Part shown: in pieces, positions 40,581-46,305 of the stretch
Numbering within the stretch: the stretch's first letter is position 1
Layout: each line of letters begins with the position of its first letter
Assembly (NCBI RefSeq): GCF_000158955.1
Contig: NZ_GG657757.1
Location: forward strand, 3,507,331 to 3,553,635
Length of the DNA: 46,305 bases
From: Streptomyces viridochromogenes DSM 40736
Lineage (GTDB): Bacteria; Actinomycetota; Actinomycetes; Streptomycetales; Streptomycetaceae
Reading direction: 5' to 3'
Program-made: the position numbers and the translations under genes
The notes under the pieces: model-generated
What the model was told of the DNA's origin: nothing
The model's input: the letters and a program-made list of their open reading frames with translations, nothing else
The model's database searches: none

Positions 40581-40644
40581 CTAGGGAAGGTTCCTTGCCA
40601 TCACGATCCGCTGAACTTGGTTCGTGCCTTCATAAATCTGGGTG
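40581..40644 (-). repeat. attR: element-borne replacement 3' end of acyl-CoA dehydrogenase
   Basis: Compared with 26918-26981, 15 bases differ (14 third-codon-type changes, plus CGC/AGG differing at two positions), and every difference is synonymous, including TAA/TAG. The element version is less GC-rich (ATT-TAT-GAA against ATA-TAC-GAG). It is the functional 3' end of the 40581-41738 gene in the integrated state. Confidence 0.9.
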
Positions 40645-41738
40645 ATCTTGGCGTCCCGCATCATGCGCTCCACCGGGTAGTCGCGGGTGTAGCCGTACCC
40701 GCCGAGCAGCTGGACGGCGTCCGTGGTGGCCTCCATGGCGACGTCCGAGGCGAAGCACTTGGCGGCGGCGCCCAGGTAGGTCAGGTCGGCGTCGCCGCGC
40801 TCGGAGGCGGCGGCGGCCTGGTAGGTCAGGGCGCGGGCGGCCGAGATCTTCATGGCCATGTCGGCGAGCATGAACTGGATGCCCTGGAAGTCGGCGATCG
40901 GCTTGCCGAACTGCTTGCGCTCCTGGACGTAGCCCTTGGCGTAGTCCAGCGCGCCCTGGGCGATGCCGAGGGCCTGGGCGGCGATGGTGATGCGGGTGTG
41001 GTCGAGGGTCTTCATCGCCGTGGCGAAGCCGGTGCCCTCCTCGCCGATCATGCGGTCGGCGGGGATGCGGACGTTGTCGAGGTAGACCTCGCGGGTCGGG
41101 GAGCCCTTGATGCCGAGCTTCTTCTCGGGGGCGCCGAAGGAGACGCCCTCGTCGGACTTCTCGACGACGAAGGCCGAGATGCCCTTGGAGCGCTTGGTGG
41201 GGTCGGTGACGGCCATCACCGTGTAGAACTCGGACTCGCCGGCGTTGGTGATCCAGCGCTTCACGCCGTTGAGGACGTAGTGGTCGCCGTCGCGGACGGC
41301 CTTCGTCTTCATGCCGGCGGCGTCGGAACCGGCGTCGGGCTCGGAGAGGCAGTAGGAGAACATGCCGTCGCCCTTGGCGAGCGGGGACATGTACTTCTTC
41401 TTCAGCTCCTCGGAGCCGGAGAGGATCACCGGGAGCGAGCCCAGCTTGTTCACCGCCGGGATGAGGGAGGAGGACGCGCAGACGCGTGCGACCTCCTCGA
41501 TCACTATGACGGTGGCCAGGGCGTCGGCGCCGGAGCCGCCGAACTCCTCGGGCACGTGCACGGCGTGCAGGTCGTTCGCGACCAGCGCCTCGAGCGCCTC
41601 CCGCGGGAAGCGGGCCTCCTCGTCCACGGCGGCGGCGTACGGCGCGATCTTCGCCTCGGCCAGCGAGCGGACGGCGTCACGGAGCATGTCGTGCTCCTCG
41701 GACGGGCGGTACAGGTCGAAGTCAGCCGATCCGGCCAA
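40581..41738 (-). CDS. acyl-CoA dehydrogenase (integration target, 3' end replaced by the element)
   Basis: A 385-residue FAD enzyme that oxidises acyl-CoA to 2-enoyl-CoA and passes electrons to ETF. Family motifs are FSYCLSEPDAGSDAAGMKTK, WITNAGESEFYTVMAV, the FAD-contacting QFGKPIADFQGIQFMLADMA and the C-terminal LLGGYGYTRDYPVERMMRDA. The catalytic base is E370 in QIYEGTNQVQR. The last 20 codons and the stop come from the integrated element and encode the same residues as the displaced native end. ATG 41738 is the start, and an operator-like dyad lies upstream. The protein should be fully active despite the insertion. Confidence 0.95.
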   Translation of the reverse strand: MAGSADFDLYRPSEEHDMLRDAVRSLAEAKIAPYAAAVDEEARFPREALEALVANDLHAVHVPEEFGGSGADALATVIVIEEVARVCASSSLIPAVNKLGSLPVILSGSEELKKKYMSPLAKGDGMFSYCLSEPDAGSDAAGMKTKAVRDGDHYVLNGVKRWITNAGESEFYTVMAVTDPTKRSKGISAFVVEKSDEGVSFGAPEKKLGIKGSPTREVYLDNVRIPADRMIGEEGTGFATAMKTLDHTRITIAAQALGIAQGALDYAKGYVQERKQFGKPIADFQGIQFMLADMAMKISAARALTYQAAAASERGDADLTYLGAAAKCFASDVAMEATTDAVQLLGGYGYTRDYPVERMMRDAKITQIYEGTNQVQRIVMARNLP

Positions 41739-41773
41739 GGTCTCTCACGCTCCAAAACGCTGCGATGCTGACG

Positions 41774-41788
41774 CTAACTACCGTTAAG
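41774..41788. promoter_or_regulatory. operator-like dyad upstream of the acyl-CoA dehydrogenase
   Basis: CTAAC and GTTAAG half-sites around TACC resemble operators of TetR-type fatty-acid regulators. It lies 36 bases from the dehydrogenase start in an AT-rich patch (ATCAAAAGTTTATGG). Confidence 0.35.
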
Positions 41789-41926
41789 TAATCAAAAGTT
41801 TATGGGGTCGTCCCCGGGAGTGATACGTGAGCTAGACGACAGCGGAGAAGTTGCCCAGTGAAGCGCCTTCCCATGCCCCGGCTATGCTCGGGCGCGCACC
41901 ACATGCCGTAGACCCCTGGAGCACCC

Positions 41927-43270
41927 ATGGCCCTGAAGATCACCGTGATCGGCACCGGTTATCTCGGCGCGACACACGCGGCGGCCATGGCCGAGCTCGG
42001 CTTCGAGGTGCTCGCCCTCGACGTCGTGCCCGAGAAGATCGAGAAGCTGGAGCGCGGCGAGGCCCCGATGTACGAGCCGGGGCTCGACGAACTGCTGCGC
42101 CGGCATGTCGCCGGGATCGAGGGCTCCAGCGGCCGGCTGCGCTTCACGCGGGACTGGGCCGAGGTCGGTGCGTTCGGGGACGTGCACTTCGTCTGTGTGA
42201 ACACTCCGCAGCGGCACGGCGAGTACGCGTGTGACATGTCGTACGTCGACGCGGCGATCGCGTCCCTCGCCCCGCATCTGCACGGTCCGGCCCTGGTGGT
42301 CGGCAAGTCGACCGTGCCCGTCGGCTCCGCCGACCGGCTGGCGTCCTACCTGGCCGCGCACGCGCCCGCCGGTGAGGACGCCGAGCTGGCCTGGAACCCC
42401 GAGTTCCTGCGCGAGGGTTTCGCCGTCGACGACACGCTGCACCCGGACCGGCTCGTGGTGGGCGTGCGCAGTGAGCGGGCCGAGAAGCTGCTGCGGGAGG
42501 TGTACGCCACGCCGATCGCCGAGGGTTCGCCGTTCGTGGTCACCGACTTCCCGACGTCCGAGCTGGTGAAGACCTCGGCGAACTCCTTCCTCGCCACGAA
42601 GATCTCGTTCATCAACGCCATGGCGGAGGTGTGCGAGGCCGCGGGCGGTGACGTCGCCAAGCTGGCGGAGGCCATCGGCTACGACGACCGGATCGGGAAG
42701 AAGTTCCTGCGGGCCGGGATCGGCTTCGGCGGTGGCTGTCTGCCGAAGGACATCCGGGCGTTCATGGCACGCGCCGGCGAACTGGGCGCGGACCAGGCGC
42801 TGACGTTCCTGCGGGAGATCGACTCCATCAACATGCGCCAGCGCGGGCAGATGGTGGAGCTGACCCGGCAGGCGCTGGGCGGCGGGCCGTTCCTGGGGAA
42901 GCGGGTGGCCGTGCTGGGCGCGACCTTCAAGCCCGACTCGGACGACGTCCGGGACTCCCCCGCGCTGAACGTCGCCGGGCAGATCCACCTCCAGGGCGGC
43001 CAGGTGACGGTCTACGACCCCAAGGGCATGGACAACGCCCGCCGCGTCTTCCCGACCCTCGGCTACGCCGACACGGCGCTGGAGGCCGTGCGCGGGGCCG
43101 ACATCGTGCTGCATCTGACGGAGTGGCGGGAGTTCCGCGAGCTGGACACCGAGGCCCTCGGCGAGGTCGCGGCGGCCCGGGTCGTCCTCGACGGCCGCAA
43201 CGCCCTCGACCCGGAGCGCTGGCGCAAGGCCGGCTGGACGTACCGGGCGATGGGTCGGCCCAGGGCCTGA
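41927..43270 (+). CDS. UDP-glucose 6-dehydrogenase (nucleotide-sugar dehydrogenase)
   Basis: A 447-residue NAD-dependent enzyme that oxidises UDP-glucose to UDP-glucuronate in two steps. The NAD site is ITVIGTGYLGATHA (residues 5-18). Catalytic residues are visible as K215 and N219 (SELVKTSANSFLATK) and the nucleophile C271 in GIGFGGGCLPKD. The C-terminal UDP-binding domain begins near 325 (GKRVAVLGATFKPDSDDVRD). A related UDP-sugar or GDP-mannose dehydrogenase is possible, but the length and motifs fit UGD best. UDP-glucuronate would feed envelope polymers, in line with the surrounding genes. The start is ATG 41927 after GGAG. A strong terminator follows. Confidence 0.92.
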   Translation: MALKITVIGTGYLGATHAAAMAELGFEVLALDVVPEKIEKLERGEAPMYEPGLDELLRRHVAGIEGSSGRLRFTRDWAEVGAFGDVHFVCVNTPQRHGEYACDMSYVDAAIASLAPHLHGPALVVGKSTVPVGSADRLASYLAAHAPAGEDAELAWNPEFLREGFAVDDTLHPDRLVVGVRSERAEKLLREVYATPIAEGSPFVVTDFPTSELVKTSANSFLATKISFINAMAEVCEAAGGDVAKLAEAIGYDDRIGKKFLRAGIGFGGGCLPKDIRAFMARAGELGADQALTFLREIDSINMRQRGQMVELTRQALGGGPFLGKRVAVLGATFKPDSDDVRDSPALNVAGQIHLQGGQVTVYDPKGMDNARRVFPTLGYADTALEAVRGADIVLHLTEWREFRELDTEALGEVAAARVVLDGRNALDPERWRKAGWTYRAMGRPRA

Positions 43271-43314
43271 ACGTGCCTGGAACGCCGGAAGATGCCTGAA
43301 GGCGTCTGAGAAGG

Positions 43315-43359
43315 GTGACGCCGGTTCGGCCGAGGCTCAGTCGGCCGAACCGGCGTCAC
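43315..43359. terminator. terminator between convergent genes
   Basis: A 19-bp perfect stem starting GTGACGCCGGTTCGGCCGA encloses a 7-base GGCTCAG loop. It lies between the dehydrogenase stop and the end of the convergent CGNR gene. Confidence 0.9.
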
Positions 43360-43395
43360 GTGCATTCTGCCCCACCGGGCCCTCACGCGGGCGGG

Positions 43396-43905
43396 TCACG
43401 CCCCTTTCGCCCGGTAACGGCGCATCTTCGCGCGGGCTCCGCACACCTGCATCGAGCACCAGCGGCCGCGGCCGGCCGGGCTGCGGTCGTAGTAGGCCCA
43501 GTGGCAGTCGGCGGCTTCGCACGCCTTGAGCCGGGTCCAGGTGCCGGCGACCAGGGCCTCGGCGACGGCGGCGGCCACCCGGGCGGGCAGGGGGCGGTCG
43601 TCGGCGGGGGTCAGGGCGGCCGAGCCGTCCGTGGTGTCGACCGTGACGACGAGGGGCGTGCCGGCCAGCAGGTCCCCGAGCGGGGTCACCTCGCGGTGCG
43701 GCGGGTGACCGGCGTGGGCGAGCAGGACCGCACGCAGTGACTCGCGCAGGACCCGGGCCTGCTCGGCCTCCCCGTCCCGGGTGATCCCGAACCGGGCCCG
43801 GCCCTCCGCGGTGTCCAGCGAGTCGGCGCCCGACTCGATGTCCAGCGTGTTCACCAGGGCCTCGACCAGGGCCAGGCCGCCGGGCGCGGGTGATCTCTCC
43901 GTCAT
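43396..43905 (-). CDS. CGNR zinc-finger protein (ABATE domain), putative regulator
   Basis: A 169-residue protein of the stress-type regulator family. It has an N-terminal ABATE domain (about 8-115, LALVEALVNTLDIESGADSL) and a C-terminal CGNR zinc finger with C129, C134, C150 and C155 (KACEAADCHWAYYDRS, RWCSMQVCGARAKMRRYR). The canonical CGNR is CGAR here. It is divergent from a VOC-fold gene across a cluster of GGTTACC sites, which may be its targets. Bound ligand and regulon are unknown. Confidence 0.85.
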   Translation of the reverse strand: MTERSPAPGGLALVEALVNTLDIESGADSLDTAEGRARFGITRDGEAEQARVLRESLRAVLLAHAGHPPHREVTPLGDLLAGTPLVVTVDTTDGSAALTPADDRPLPARVAAAVAEALVAGTWTRLKACEAADCHWAYYDRSPAGRGRWCSMQVCGARAKMRRYRAKGA

Positions 43906-43939
43906 GGCTGGACCGTACCTCTCGCGTATTCCCTTGCGA

Positions 43940-44000
43940 GGTTACCGCCATTGCGGGATCATGCAGTAACGGTTACCGGTTACCCGGATCCGAAGGTAAC
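43940..44000. promoter_or_regulatory. cluster of GGTTACC-type sites in a divergent promoter
   Basis: GGTTACCG occurs at 43940-43947, a doubled GGTTACC at 43971-43984, overlapping the palindrome GTAACGGTTAC (43966-43976), and the inverse GGTAAC at 43995-44000. The cluster lies between the CGNR gene and the first VOC gene and looks like a multi-site operator. Confidence 0.5.
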
Positions 44001-44021
44001 AGCGACTTCGAGGAGGAAGTC

Positions 44022-44393
44022 ATGGCTCTCGCCAAGCTGGGTGTCGTCGTCCTGGACTGTCCCGACCCACACGCACTGGCCGCCTTCTACGCCGAGGTGC
44101 TCGGCGGCACACCGACGGTGGAGAGCGACGGGGAGGACGAATGGGTCGACCTGAAGGTGCCGGGCGGCACGCCGCTGGCCTTCCAGGCCGCCCCCGGGTT
44201 CGTACCGCCGCGGTGGCCCTCGCCGGACCACTCGCAGCAGTTCCACCTCGACCTGGAGGTGGAGGACCTGGACGCGGCCGAGAAGGGCGTGCTGGCGCTC
44301 GGTGCGAAGCCCCTGGACGCGGAGGACCGGTCGCGGTCCTTCCGGGTTTACGCCGACCCGGCCGGGCACCCGTTCTGTCTCTGTGCCTGTTGA
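44022..44393 (+). CDS. VOC-fold (glyoxalase-like) protein 1
   Basis: A 123-residue single-domain protein from ATG 44022, after GAGGAGG. Two beta-alpha-beta-beta-beta modules are visible: VVVLDCPDPHALAAFYAEVL with VDLKVPGGTPLAFQ, and QQFHLDLEVEDLDAAEKGVL with SFRVYADPAGHPFCLC. Candidate metal residues are H224-type positions in FHLDLEV and the acidic residues near strand ends; the catalytic role is unknown. Such Streptomyces proteins are often annotated as glyoxalase or bleomycin-resistance-like without evidence of either activity. A close paralogue follows after 14 bases, so the two are co-transcribed. Confidence 0.85.
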   Translation: MALAKLGVVVLDCPDPHALAAFYAEVLGGTPTVESDGEDEWVDLKVPGGTPLAFQAAPGFVPPRWPSPDHSQQFHLDLEVEDLDAAEKGVLALGAKPLDAEDRSRSFRVYADPAGHPFCLCAC

Positions 44394-44407
44394 CCCCTGG
44401 AGGCCCC

Positions 44408-44800
44408 ATGTCCGCAGTGGCACGTTTCCGTTCCGTGGTCGTCGACTGCCCCGATCCGCGCGAACTGGCCCGCTTCTACGCGCAGGTCGGGGGTGGCACC
44501 CCCGAGGACGACGACCCCGACTGGGTGGTGCTGCGGATTCCCGGCGGGCCCCGGCTCGCCTTCCAGCGCTCGCCCGGCTACTCCCCGCCGGAGTGGCCCC
44601 GCTCGGACCGCAACGCCCAGCAGTTCCACCTGGACTTCGACGGTGGTTCGACCTGGGAGGAGATCGACGCGGCCGAGGAGCGGGTGCTGGCGCTGGGGGC
44701 TCGGGTACTGGACAAGGAGGACTACGAGAAGAAGGACTTCCGGGTCTACGCGGACCCCGTGGGGCATCCGTTCTGCCTGTGCCGGATCGAGCACGGCTGA
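44408..44800 (+). CDS. VOC-fold (glyoxalase-like) protein 2
   Basis: A 130-residue paralogue of the preceding gene. ATG 44408 follows TGGAGG, which overlaps the end of gene 1. It has the same pattern: VVVDCPDPRELARFYAQVGG, WVVLRIPGGPRLAFQ, QQFHLDFDGGSTWEEIDAAE and DFRVYADPVGHPFCLCRIEH. An added GSTWEEI turn in the second module distinguishes it. The two may form a heterodimer, since VOC active sites usually lie between modules. Confidence 0.85.
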   Translation: MSAVARFRSVVVDCPDPRELARFYAQVGGGTPEDDDPDWVVLRIPGGPRLAFQRSPGYSPPEWPRSDRNAQQFHLDFDGGSTWEEIDAAEERVLALGARVLDKEDYEKKDFRVYADPVGHPFCLCRIEHG

Positions 44801-44822
44801 TCCGGCCGGGCGGGCGGGACGC

Positions 44823-45956
44823 TCACCCGTCCAGCTCCGAGATCTTCGCCGGTGACGGTGCGCGGCGCTGCCGGGCGGCGCGGGCCGTGAAGTCCGTGCC
44901 GCGCAGCAGCCGCTGGACGTTGCCCCAGGTCAGGAGGGCCACATCGGCCTCCTCCCAGCCGCGTCGCAGCAGCTCGGCGATGAGCCGCGGATAGCAGGAG
45001 ATGTCGCCGAGCTCCTGCGGGTGGGCCGAGCCGGCGTCGTACGTGCCGGCCAGGCCCACGCACCGCGCTCCGGCCACGGCCCGGATGTGATCGAGGTGGT
45101 CGGCGACGTCGCGGACGCTCGGGCCGGTCTGCTCGGCGGTCAGCGGCACCAGACACAGCCCCTTGGCCGCGCCCAGCTCCGCCAGCAGTTCGTCGGGCAG
45201 GTTGACCGGGTGAGGCCGGATGGCGCGGGCGGCGGAGCGGCTGCACAGCACGGGCGCCCGGGAGAGGCTCAGGACACGGCGGATGGTCTGCGCGGACGCG
45301 CCGGAGAGGTCCGCGATCACACCGAGCCGGTTCATCTCGCGCACGACCTCCTCGCCGAACCGGGTCAGCCCCGCCTCGCTCGCCCAGGAGACACCGGTCA
45401 GCGTCAGCGCCCGCAGACCGAGCAGGTGCAGCTGGCGCAGGATGCCCAGCGAGTCGCCGATGGCCGGGGCTCCGGCGGGGCCGAGGAGCACGGCGACCCG
45501 GCCGCAGTTGCGCGCGTCCGCGACCTGCCCGGCCGTGGCGGCGAGCCGCAGCCCGTCGTCGCAGGTCCGGGCCACGGTCTTGGCCAGGTCCAGCTGCTCC
45601 AGGGTGGCGCCGACGGCCCGGTCGCCGTCGAACCCCTCGGGCAGGTGCAGCGACCAGAACAGCGCGCCCACATGACCGCCGCGCAGCCGGGGCACGTCCG
45701 TGCCGACGGTGCCCTCGCCGAGCTCCAGGTCGTAGTAGGACAGGCGCTTGAGCGCCCAGGGCAGTCCGTTGTAGCCGTCGGCGACGGGGTGGGCGGCGAG
45801 GATGGCGTGGGCCCGGACCATCGGCGCGTCGTCCGGGTCGGAGACCGGCTCGTAGGACTCGGCCGTGATGACGCCGTCGTCGGGGTACGGCTCGGCCAGA
45901 TCGTCTAGATCGCCGGCTGTGGCGCTGGGGCGCAGGTCGTTCTGGAGGTCTGCCAT
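44823..45956 (-). CDS. peptidase M19 (membrane dipeptidase)-like protein lacking metal ligands, probable pseudoenzyme
   Basis: A 377-residue, full-length M19 fold. Family sequence is clear (GALFWSLHLPEGF, LTRFGEEVVREMNRLGVIAD, VADHLDHIRAVAGARCVGLA, LIAELLRRGWEEADVALLTW), yet the residues that bind the two zinc ions in active relatives are changed. DGHNDLP is DGYNGLP, the bridging-Glu GAEGG region is GPAGA, DLSH is DLSG, FSHSSARA is CSRSAARA, and the GDYDG region is GTYDA. An active dipeptidase is therefore unlikely; a binding or regulatory role is possible. The first 60 residues are an acidic extension. In S. coelicolor I recall an active M19 enzyme encoded nearby, so this may be its diverged duplicate. 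Confidence 0.85.
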   Translation of the reverse strand: MADLQNDLRPSATAGDLDDLAEPYPDDGVITAESYEPVSDPDDAPMVRAHAILAAHPVADGYNGLPWALKRLSYYDLELGEGTVGTDVPRLRGGHVGALFWSLHLPEGFDGDRAVGATLEQLDLAKTVARTCDDGLRLAATAGQVADARNCGRVAVLLGPAGAPAIGDSLGILRQLHLLGLRALTLTGVSWASEAGLTRFGEEVVREMNRLGVIADLSGASAQTIRRVLSLSRAPVLCSRSAARAIRPHPVNLPDELLAELGAAKGLCLVPLTAEQTGPSVRDVADHLDHIRAVAGARCVGLAGTYDAGSAHPQELGDISCYPRLIAELLRRGWEEADVALLTWGNVQRLLRGTDFTARAARQRRAPSPAKISELDG

Positions 45957-46231
45957 GGGGGCTCCGTACGGTCCTCGTGCAGTACCGTCACCGTCGCACG
46001 GAGCGTGGGGCTGTACCTGGTGGGCGGGGCGTTCGGAGTACGGCGGAAGGCGCGCTCAGGGCGGCCGCGCCGCCTCGCTCACCTCGTCCAGGGTGCCGCC
46101 GGAGCGGACCGGGTGGGGTGTGGCGCGGGCGGAGGGTCCCGGCGCTCGTCGAGCGGCTCGCGGGTTGGCATATCCGCAGCATGTGCGCGCCGCACCGGAC
46201 ACGCGGGTGTGTTCCGGGAGGTGCGTGCCGG

Positions 46232-46305
46232 ATGGCCCGGGTGATCGCGCGGCTCGGGGCGCCGCCCGACGAGACGCGCGAGCGGGAGTGGACGTACGTG
46301 GGCGG
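46232..46305 (+). CDS. possible start of a gene cut by the window edge
   Basis: ATG 46232 is preceded by GGGAGGTG with about 10 bases of spacing and opens a frame (MARVIARLGAPPDETREREW at the start) to the end of the window. There are too few codons to name a family. The 275 bases between this and the dipeptidase-like gene contain no other feature I can support. Confidence 0.3.
   Translation, partial: MARVIARLGAPPDETREREWTYVG

Larger units (their letters stand above)
26982..40644. mobile_element. integrated element, 13.7 kb, phage-satellite-like
   Basis: The element is bounded by two 64-base homologous segments (26918-26981 and 40581-40644). It encodes a tyrosine integrase next to one end, an AlpA-type excisionase, a DUF3987 replication-type gene, a terminase-small-subunit-like protein, two HNH endonucleases, an Lsr2-like protein and an XRE regulator. 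There is no large terminase, portal, capsid or tail gene, and no FtsK/TraB-type translocase. Base composition is visibly less GC-rich than the flanks, with AT-rich gaps such as 34800-34960. A PICI-like satellite, or a strongly reduced prophage, are the two readings; an AICE is unlikely. Confidence 0.85.

Noticed and set aside
26982..40644. Actinomycete integrative and conjugative element (AICE)
   Set aside because: An AICE needs an FtsK/TraB-type DNA translocase and spread genes; none is present, while terminase-like and HNH genes are.
26918..40644. tRNA gene as attachment site
   Set aside because: No tRNA-like cloverleaf is found at either end; both junction segments encode the acyl-CoA dehydrogenase C-terminus.
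46005..46244. 79-codon plus-strand frame near the right edge
   Set aside because: Composition is shadow-like and there is no ribosome-binding site; the short frame starting at 46232 has a better one.

Overview
The window is high-GC chromosomal DNA from a Streptomyces, or a very close relative. The 87-residue WhiB is the Streptomyces sporulation regulator, many starts are GTG or TTG, and the gene order (large family-2 glycosyltransferase, whiB, cysteine dioxygenase, cofD/fbiB, HhH-GPD glycosylase, sugar-nucleotide transferase, secreted amidase, LCP array, acyl-CoA dehydrogenase, UDP-glucose dehydrogenase) matches what I remember of the S. coelicolor whiB neighbourhood. That synteny is from memory, not from a search.

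Region 1 (1-26.9 kb) is chromosomal core with a cell-envelope theme. It holds a membrane glycosyltransferase cut by the window edge, whiB, cysteine dioxygenase, the coenzyme F420 genes cofD-fbiB, a DNA glycosylase, an NDP-sugar transferase, a secreted PGRP-type amidase, a TIGR03089 protein, and seven LytR-CpsA-Psr (LCP) genes. Four of the seven LCP genes form a tandem duplication of a two-gene unit. A second glycosyltransferase, an acyl-CoA thioesterase and a 16-cysteine copper-type four-helix-bundle protein complete the region. A roughly 107-nt dispersed repeat occurs twice.

Region 2 (about 26,982-40,644) is a 13.7-kb integrated element. It carries a tyrosine integrase, an AlpA-type excisionase, a primase/helicase-like DUF3987 gene broken by an in-frame amber codon, an Lsr2-like protein with zinc and BRCT-like parts, a terminase-small-subunit-like protein, two paralogous HNH endonucleases, an XRE(DUF5753)/DUF6879 regulatory module and many small genes. 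It lacks a large terminase, portal, capsid or tail gene, and it has no FtsK/TraB DNA translocase. That content fits a phage satellite (PICI-like) better than a complete prophage or a conjugative AICE. The element sits in the 3' end of an acyl-CoA dehydrogenase gene and supplies a recoded replacement for the last 20 codons and stop. All 15 base differences from the displaced native end are synonymous, and the catalytic glutamate codon lies inside the replaced segment.

Region 3 (40.6-46.3 kb) returns to core: the acyl-CoA dehydrogenase, UDP-glucose 6-dehydrogenase, a CGNR-type regulator divergent from two VOC-fold proteins across a cluster of GGTTACC sites, and a full-length M19 dipeptidase homologue that has lost the family's metal ligands.

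Starts were chosen from visible ribosome-binding sites, overlaps with upstream genes and paralogue comparison. Family names are by recognition of motifs; no database was searched.
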